NCBI GenBank assembly: GCA_017465605.1
Contig: JAFTVW010000054.1
Location: 62,001-126,000, forward strand
DNA length: 64,000 bases
Reading direction: 5' to 3'
Source of the DNA: Alistipes sp.
GTDB lineage: Bacteria > Bacteroidota > Bacteroidia > Bacteroidales > Rikenellaceae
Positions within the stretch are counted from its first letter, which is position 1, and each line of letters begins with the position of its first letter. The position numbers and the translations under genes were made by a program. The notes under the pieces are model-generated. The model was not told the origin of the DNA. It worked only from the letters and a program-made list of their open reading frames with translations, and made no database searches. This document shows, one piece after another, positions 59,089-64,000 of this stretch.

Positions 59089-61917
59089 ATGAAATTTAAT
59101 AAGGAGGATAAAATAGTTGTTACGGGGGCGCGAGTTCACAATCTTAAAAATGTTGATGTCACGATTCCCCGCTATTCTTTGGTCGTTATAACCGGCCTAT
59201 CTGGCTCGGGCAAGTCGTCGTTGGCATTCGACACAATCTATGCCGAGGGTCAGCGTCGCTATATGGAGACCCTTTCGACCTATGCTCGTCAATTCGTAGG
59301 AACTATGGAGCGTCCCGATGTCGATAAGATTACGGGCCTAAGTCCTGTCGTGGCCATCGAACAAAAGACAACCAATAAAAATCCCCGCTCGACAGTTGGT
59401 ACTGTTACCGAAATCAACGACTTCTTGCGTCTGTTGTATGCACGAGCTTCACGAGCCTATTCTCCCATCACCAACGAGGAGATGGTGCATTATACCGATG
59501 AACAAATCTGCGATTTGATAATCAACGGCTTCGATGGTCGTCGTGTGGCGTTTATGGCTCCTGTGGTTAAGGGACGTAAAGGTCACTATCGCGAATTGTT
59601 TGAGTCGCTGGCCAAACGAGGTTACATCTATGCACGAATTGATGGCGAGATAAGAGAGATAACCGCAGGAATGAAACTCGACCGCTACAAGATTCACACC
59701 ATCGATTTGGTGGTTGATCGTATGCGAGTGGGTGAGGATTTGCGTGAACGAGTTATGACCTCGCTCAAAGAGGCTATGCGTCAAGGCAAGGGTACTATGG
59801 CTTTGTATGATTACGAGGCCGATGGTATGCGTTATTACTCGCGCCATTTGATGTGCCCCACAACAGGTGTGGCATTTGAGGATCCAGCACCTCACACCTT
59901 TTCGTTCAATGCTCCGCAAGGTGCTTGTCCACGATGCAGCGGTTTGGGTGTGGAGGCTGTTTTTGATAGAGATAAAATTATCCCCGATGAGAATCGTTCA
60001 CTCAGTGAAGGAGCTATCGAACCTCTCGGAAAATATAAGAATAATAAGATTTTCACCCTGCTCACCATTCTTGGCCGTCGCTACGATTTTACGTTAGATG
60101 ACCCCGTAAATACCATTTCGGAGGAGGGAATGAATGCAATCTTGTATGGAGATGCAAAGCCGTTGACTGTGGATTTGTCGGAGTTTAGCTCCATCTCAGG
60201 CCGAAGAATGATAGCTTGGGAAGGTATTGCCGAGTATGTCGCATCGGCCGATGACGAGGAGTCAAAACGTGGTCAGAAGTGGCGTGAGCAGTTTATGAAG
60301 CATCGCCCGTGTAGTGTTTGTGGTGGCTCACGTTTGAAGAAGGAGTCGTTGCAATTCCGTATTGGAGGTAAAAATATTGCCGAAGTGTCGGCTATGTCGA
60401 TTGCCGATTTTGCCGAGTGGATGTCGCATATCGAGGAGCATTTCAACGCCAAAGAACTGAAAATTGCGCAAGAGATTGTAAAGGAGATTCGTGAGCGACT
60501 TCACTTCTTGGTAGAGGTTGGTTTGGGCTACCTTTCGCTTGGCCGTTCAGCCCGTTCTTTGTCGGGTGGAGAGAGCCAGCGTATTCGTTTGGCAACGCAG
60601 ATTGGCTCAAAGCTGGTGAATGTGCTTTATATCCTCGATGAGCCGAGCATCGGCCTTCACCAGCGCGATAATCGTCGTTTGATAAACACGCTCAAAGAGT
60701 TGCGCGATGCAGGCAACTCGGTGATTGTTGTCGAGCACGATGAGGATATGATGCGCTCGGCCGACTTTATTGTCGATGTGGGCCCAAAGGCGGGTCGCCG
60801 AGGAGGTCAGATTGTAGCTGCGGGTACGATTGACGATATTATGCGCTCCAACTCTATCACTGCCGACTATCTGTGTGGTCGTCGCACGATTGAGATTCCC
60901 GAAACGCTCCGCGAGGGTAGTGGTCAGAGCATTTTTATAAGAGGCGCAAGAGGTAATAATCTCAAAGGTGTTGATGTAGAGTTTCCGCTCGGTAAGTTTA
61001 TCTGTGTTACGGGTGTGAGTGGCTCAGGCAAATCAACCCTCGTAAACGAAACTCTGCGACCCATAATCAGCCGATTGTTGTATCGCTCATTCGACCAGCC
61101 GTTGCCATACGACAAGGTGGAGGGCTTGGAGCATATTGATAAGTTGGTTGTGGTTGACCAATCTCCCATTGGTCGCACTCCACGCAGTAATCCAGCTACC
61201 TATTCAAATGTCTTTTCCGATATTAGAAAACTATTTGAGGCTACCCCCGATGCACAAGTCAGAGGATTCAAGGCGGGCCGTTTCTCGTTCAATGTGAAAG
61301 GTGGCCGTTGTGAGGAGTGTCGTGGTGCAGGAGTGCAGACTATCGAGATGAACTTCCTGCCTGATGTCTATGTGAGATGTAAGGCTTGTGCGGGCCATCG
61401 TTATAATCGAGAAACGTTGGAGGTGAAGTATAAGGGCAAAAATATCGACGATGTGTTGAATATGACCGTTAACATAGCTGTCGAGTTCTTTGCCAATATC
61501 CCCAATATATATCAAAAGTTAAAGGCTATTCAAGATGTCGGCTTAGGCTATCTTACGCTGGGTCAACCTTGCACCACTCTGTCGGGTGGAGAGAGCCAGC
61601 GAATCAAACTTGCAGCCGAACTGTCAAAGAGTGATACAGGCCGTACACTCTATATCTTAGACGAGCCAACCACAGGCCTTCACTTCGAGGACGTAAGGCA
61701 ATTGCTGGGCGTGATTAATAAACTTGTCGATAGGGGTAATACCGCTATCGTTATCGAGCACAATCTCGATGTGATAAAGGTTGCCGACCACATTATCGAT
61801 ATGGGTCCCGAAGGTGGAGCTGGCGGAGGTATGGTTGTCGCTACGGGTACTCCGAGTGAAATAGCCAAGTCGAAAGATAGTGCAACAGGCGAATTTTTAC
61901 GCAACATTATCCATTAG
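59089..61917 (+). CDS. uvrA: Excinuclease ABC subunit A (UvrA)
   Basis: DNA-damage recognition ATPase of nucleotide excision repair. The 942-residue protein has two ABC halves: Walker A GLSGSGKSS at about 36-44 and GVSGSGKST near 645; signatures LSGGESQRIRLATQIG and LSGGESQRIKLAAEL. The second zinc finger is complete (CEECRGAG and CKACAGH). The first reads CPTTG and then CPRC, so one Cys of the usual four is Thr; this seems shared by some Bacteroidota UvrA. Its terminator stem runs into the next gene's start. Confidence 0.97.
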   Translation: MKFNKEDKIVVTGARVHNLKNVDVTIPRYSLVVITGLSGSGKSSLAFDTIYAEGQRRYMETLSTYARQFVGTMERPDVDKITGLSPVVAIEQKTTNKNPRSTVGTVTEINDFLRLLYARASRAYSPITNEEMVHYTDEQICDLIINGFDGRRVAFMAPVVKGRKGHYRELFESLAKRGYIYARIDGEIREITAGMKLDRYKIHTIDLVVDRMRVGEDLRERVMTSLKEAMRQGKGTMALYDYEADGMRYYSRHLMCPTTGVAFEDPAPHTFSFNAPQGACPRCSGLGVEAVFDRDKIIPDENRSLSEGAIEPLGKYKNNKIFTLLTILGRRYDFTLDDPVNTISEEGMNAILYGDAKPLTVDLSEFSSISGRRMIAWEGIAEYVASADDEESKRGQKWREQFMKHRPCSVCGGSRLKKESLQFRIGGKNIAEVSAMSIADFAEWMSHIEEHFNAKELKIAQEIVKEIRERLHFLVEVGLGYLSLGRSARSLSGGESQRIRLATQIGSKLVNVLYILDEPSIGLHQRDNRRLINTLKELRDAGNSVIVVEHDEDMMRSADFIVDVGPKAGRRGGQIVAAGTIDDIMRSNSITADYLCGRRTIEIPETLREGSGQSIFIRGARGNNLKGVDVEFPLGKFICVTGVSGSGKSTLVNETLRPIISRLLYRSFDQPLPYDKVEGLEHIDKLVVVDQSPIGRTPRSNPATYSNVFSDIRKLFEATPDAQVRGFKAGRFSFNVKGGRCEECRGAGVQTIEMNFLPDVYVRCKACAGHRYNRETLEVKYKGKNIDDVLNMTVNIAVEFFANIPNIYQKLKAIQDVGLGYLTLGQPCTTLSGGESQRIKLAAELSKSDTGRTLYILDEPTTGLHFEDVRQLLGVINKLVDRGNTAIVIEHNLDVIKVADHIIDMGPEGGAGGGMVVATGTPSEIAKSKDSATGEFLRNIIH

Positions 61918-61928
61918 GCAAGAATTTT

Positions 61929-61980
61929 GAAGTCGTTTCAGCAAAATCATTATTGCTATGAAACGACTTCTTTTTATTTT
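61929..61980 (+). terminator. Terminator-like hairpin covering the start of the DUF4251 gene
   Basis: GAAGTCGTTTCA (61929-61940) pairs perfectly with TGAAACGACTTC (61959-61970) around an 18-nt loop, followed by TTTTTATTTT. The 3' arm contains two bases of the ATG at 61958-61960 and the next three codons. It is 11 bp after the uvrA stop. It can end uvrA transcripts or hide the start codon. Confidence 0.85.
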
Positions 61981-62512
61981 GATGTGCACTACGGTATGCA
62001 CTTTCTGCGGCCCATATACCTTTGAGGCCATTGCACAACAAGCCCCTTCGGAGGCTGCTAAGTTATCTCACGAAGAGCGCGCCGCACGCCGAGCCGAGCG
62101 ACTTGCCGAGTTTGAACGCACGATTGATTCGGTGGTGATGTCGCACAACTTCCAATTCAATCCTCAATCTGTCGAGATGCTACCCGCTGGTAGTACCCAA
62201 TTTCTGATGAATCCCAACTATATGGTTACTGTGTTGCGAGGCTCGGTAGATGTCTGCTTGCCGTATTATACGGGCTACACTCCTCCATATCGTTATGTGT
62301 TGCTCAATACGGGCTCTCCTTCGCTCACTGATTTTGTTACACAGCAGACCGAAGATGGTTGGGTTGTGACGTTCAAGTGTTATCTCTATGCCTCGACGCA
62401 ATACACTTTCCATTTCGATATCAACAAGCGTTATGGCGGTGCAACCCTTACTATCACAAATCCGTGGTATAATGCCGTGCAGTATTCGGGAACAATCACT
62501 AAGGTATATTAA
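61958..62512 (+). CDS. DUF4251 secreted protein, copy 1
   Basis: A 184-residue protein with a Sec signal (MKRLLFILMCTTVCTFCG, then cleavage likely after AIA, about 26) and a DUF4251 domain (about 50-184: IDSVVMSHNFQFNPQSVEMLP, ending NPWYNAVQYSGTITKVY). The domain is a lipocalin-like beta sheet of unknown role, frequent in gut Bacteroidota. Its start codon lies in the terminator hairpin of uvrA, so it may be transcribed only by read-through, or from an unseen promoter inside uvrA. It is followed 12 bp later by a paralogue. Confidence 0.85.
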   Translation: MKRLLFILMCTTVCTFCGPYTFEAIAQQAPSEAAKLSHEERAARRAERLAEFERTIDSVVMSHNFQFNPQSVEMLPAGSTQFLMNPNYMVTVLRGSVDVCLPYYTGYTPPYRYVLLNTGSPSLTDFVTQQTEDGWVVTFKCYLYASTQYTFHFDINKRYGGATLTITNPWYNAVQYSGTITKVY

Positions 62513-62524
62513 TCGGCTGCGAGT

Positions 62525-63310
62525 ATGAAAAAATATATCTATACACTCTATGGTAGTATTGTGGTTACTATGTTGGCCGTAATTATCGCTTCGGCTCACA
62601 ACATCTACGTTGGCCGACAAGCCAAAGCAGAGCAACTGCATAGTGCAACCACCCAACCTCAAAATGGTAGCTCTCCGATTGTAGCCAGTGACTCGCTCTC
62701 GCAACGGTTTTCGTTTCGCTCAGATAGCGTTCCTGTGATGAACTATGTGCCGTTGCAAGGCCCAGAATATTCTTCGCTCGATACAATCAATGCTCCTGTT
62801 TCACAATCAGCTCTTTTAACCGCATCGGCTCGACGTCAGCAGGTGGCAAATCGCGTTGCCTTTACAATCGACTCGCTGATTGCTACTCGCTCTTATGGTT
62901 TCTATCCAAGTGCGATGCAGACCAAAGGAGCGCAGATGCGAATGATTTATAACGATTACTATTATCTCTATATCTCGCCTGTCGATTTGGAGGTGCATAT
63001 TCCAGTCGAACATTCGCCAACCAAATATCTCACAATGCTTAATTTTGACTCCAATAGCGTTGCGGATTACGTTAGCCGCAAACAACAATCAGAGTGGGTG
63101 GTGAGTTTTTCTGCCTCGACATCGGGCGATAAATACGATTTTCAACTCGTTGTGTCAACCGTTACGGGCGAAGCAGAGTTGTTAGTGGCATCACCTCGTA
63201 TTTCGATGCGATATTTGGGAACAATAGGCTCTCGCCAGAAGATTCAGCAGAGCCGAGCGGCCAAATTCTTTCAAGAGTTGGGTGCTACCAATCCTGCCGC
63301 TACAAATTAA
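62525..63310 (+). CDS. DUF4251-like membrane-anchored protein, copy 2
   Basis: A 261-residue protein with an N-terminal helix (about 5-24; anchor or signal), a Ser/Gln-rich linker to about 105, and a DUF4251-like domain (about 110-240: FTIDSLIATRSYGFYPSAMQ, ending ISMRYLGTIGS). It is clearly related to the upstream gene (IDS.. and the final GTI motif) but diverged, with an added linker. The function is unknown. It has a strong terminator. Confidence 0.78.
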   Translation: MKKYIYTLYGSIVVTMLAVIIASAHNIYVGRQAKAEQLHSATTQPQNGSSPIVASDSLSQRFSFRSDSVPVMNYVPLQGPEYSSLDTINAPVSQSALLTASARRQQVANRVAFTIDSLIATRSYGFYPSAMQTKGAQMRMIYNDYYYLYISPVDLEVHIPVEHSPTKYLTMLNFDSNSVADYVSRKQQSEWVVSFSASTSGDKYDFQLVVSTVTGEAELLVASPRISMRYLGTIGSRQKIQQSRAAKFFQELGATNPAATN

Positions 63311-63331
63311 ACATTGCGTCTTAACATAACA

Positions 63332-63373
63332 AAAACGAGGGTGAGATTTTTACGATAATCTTACCCTCGTTTT
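63332..63373. terminator. Bidirectional terminator between DUF4251 genes and ispF
   Basis: A 17-bp stem, AAAACGAGGGT then GAGATT, with its complement at 63357-63373, has one G-U pair and an 8-nt loop. A and T tracts on the two ends allow use by both strands. Confidence 0.92.
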
Positions 63374-63403
63374 GTTGCCTGCTTTATTGCTTGCCTCAGT
63401 CCA

Positions 63404-63883
63404 TTACTCCTTGATAAGTAGAGCTACGGCATCAACCGATACACCCTCTTCACGTCCCTCAAAACCGAGCTTTTCGGTGGTTGTGGCCTTTACCGAAACT
63501 CTATCAACGCCTAAGCCCATTACATTGGCTATGGTTTGGCGCATATTGTCGATGTGAGGACGCAACTTCGGGCGTTGCATCGCTATCGTACAATCTACAT
63601 TCGAGATTTTGTAACCCTGCTGTTCAACCACATCACACACTCGACGCAACAAAATTTTCGAGTCAATGCCTTTGAATTCAGCCGATGTGTCGGGGAAGAG
63701 CTTGCCAATATCGCCCAAAGCCAGTGCCCCAAGCAGTGCATCACAAATGGCGTGAATGGCTACATCACCGTCAGAGTGAGCCACACAACCCTTTGTGTGT
63801 TGAATCTCTATACCTCCAATTATGAGTGGTAAACCCTCAGCCAATGCGTGTACGTCAAATCCGTGTCCAATTCTAATATCCAT
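63404..63883 (-). CDS. ispF: 2-C-methyl-D-erythritol 2,4-cyclodiphosphate synthase
   Basis: MEP-pathway enzyme of isoprenoid synthesis. The 159-residue protein begins [14 protein letters not shown] with metal ligands Asp10 and His12, then His44 ([16 protein letters not shown]), and ends with [16 protein letters not shown], the CDP-binding loop. Length and motifs are standard. It lies on the minus strand at the window end. Confidence 0.97.
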   Translation of the reverse strand: MDIRIGHGFDVHALAEGLPLIIGGIEIQHTKGCVAHSDGDVAIHAICDALLGALALGDIGKLFPDTSAEFKGIDSKILLRRVCDVVEQQGYKISNVDCTIAMQRPKLRPHIDNMRQTIANVMGLGVDRVSVKATTTEKLGFEGREEGVSVDAVALLIKE

Positions 63884-63924
63884 ATTCTTTTTATTATTTA
63901 TATTCTATTATATTCTATTATTCA

Positions 63925-64000
63925 TTATTCCCAATATGCAACGTCTTGCTATCTGCGGCAGTGCCAACCATATGCAACTCTTTGCTCTCCATTCGCGGCT
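63925..64000 (-). other. Possible 3' end of a minus-strand gene, or repeat sequence
   Basis: One minus-strand frame is open from the window edge to a TAA at 63925 and ends with MESKELHMVGTAADSKTLHI, then GNNE. It looks somewhat protein-like, but another frame is also open, and the segment begins with GGAGAGCAA, as does the repeat near 22012 read on the minus strand. I cannot decide between a gene end and an intergenic repeat. Confidence 0.3.

Noticed and set aside
1-64000. tRNA, rRNA, tmRNA, insertion sequences, integrases or phage genes
   Set aside because: I looked for TTCGA-type T-loops, transposase and integrase motifs and long terminal inverted repeats with a coding centre, and found none that hold up by eye.

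Overview
The window looks like chromosomal backbone of a Bacteroidales bacterium, most likely Rikenellaceae/Alistipes; the genus is my inference. Supporting signs are Bacteroidota-type promoters (a TAnnTTTG box near -7) ahead of many genes, many lipoproteins with DUF4251, DUF4855, DUF4919, DUF5106 and DUF1573 domains, BlaI/M56-TonB and GH92/GH106 genes, a Rho with a long disordered insertion, and the NusB-DUF1573-YajC order. I saw no rRNA, tRNA, insertion sequence, prophage or CRISPR array.

Layout: 1-4858 is mostly minus strand (an MBL-fold hydrolase cut by the window edge, rnhA, valS, nhaD). 5439-10442 is plus strand: lon, then kdsB-kdsA-kdsD for the Kdo sugar of LPS. 10515-18413 is a plus-strand run: a tandem DUF1080 lipoprotein, a small membrane protein, ApbE, a Gfo/Idh/MocA oxidoreductase, an unknown secreted protein, UbiD, a helix-hairpin-helix protein and rpsU. 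18414-20155 is repeat-rich and holds one orphan lipoprotein. Then come rho, a second exported Gfo/Idh/MocA enzyme with a TIM-barrel isomerase/epimerase, and a block of an HU-like protein, a sigma-54 activator, LptE, a small cytosolic protein and SecG.

28615-34480 holds a BlaI repressor, a very large M56/TonB receptor-like protein, a beta-propeller lipoprotein (with the 3' remnant of a lost paralogue in front of it) and a secreted protein. 34552-42750 holds MATE, an RluB-type pseudouridine synthase, a clostripain-family peptidase, a DUF4919 protein, dapA and ligA. 42888-50851 holds a small acidic protein, purA, two DUF4855 lipoproteins, a DUF5106/thioredoxin-like lipoprotein, a reverse rubrerythrin and yajC/DUF1573/nusB. 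51124-63883 holds GH106 and GH92 glycosidases, an S1-domain protein, a methyltransferase, a TSUP transporter, uvrA, two DUF4251 proteins and ispF.

Functional threads: envelope biogenesis (Kdo, LptE, SecG, YajC); glycan use by exported enzymes, including the parts list of an oxidative 3-keto-glycoside route (DUF1080, two Gfo/Idh/MocA enzymes, a TIM-barrel enzyme); and housekeeping of DNA and RNA. The most unusual signal is non-coding: a mosaic of modular repeats at 18535-20017 whose hairpin arms differ between copies yet stay complementary. Other points of interest are a perfect terminator hairpin running into the start codon of the gene after uvrA, a three-arm palindromic operator ahead of blaI, and a clamp-binding-like peptide at the C-terminus of LigA. 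No search or folding program was run; all family names come from reading motifs.
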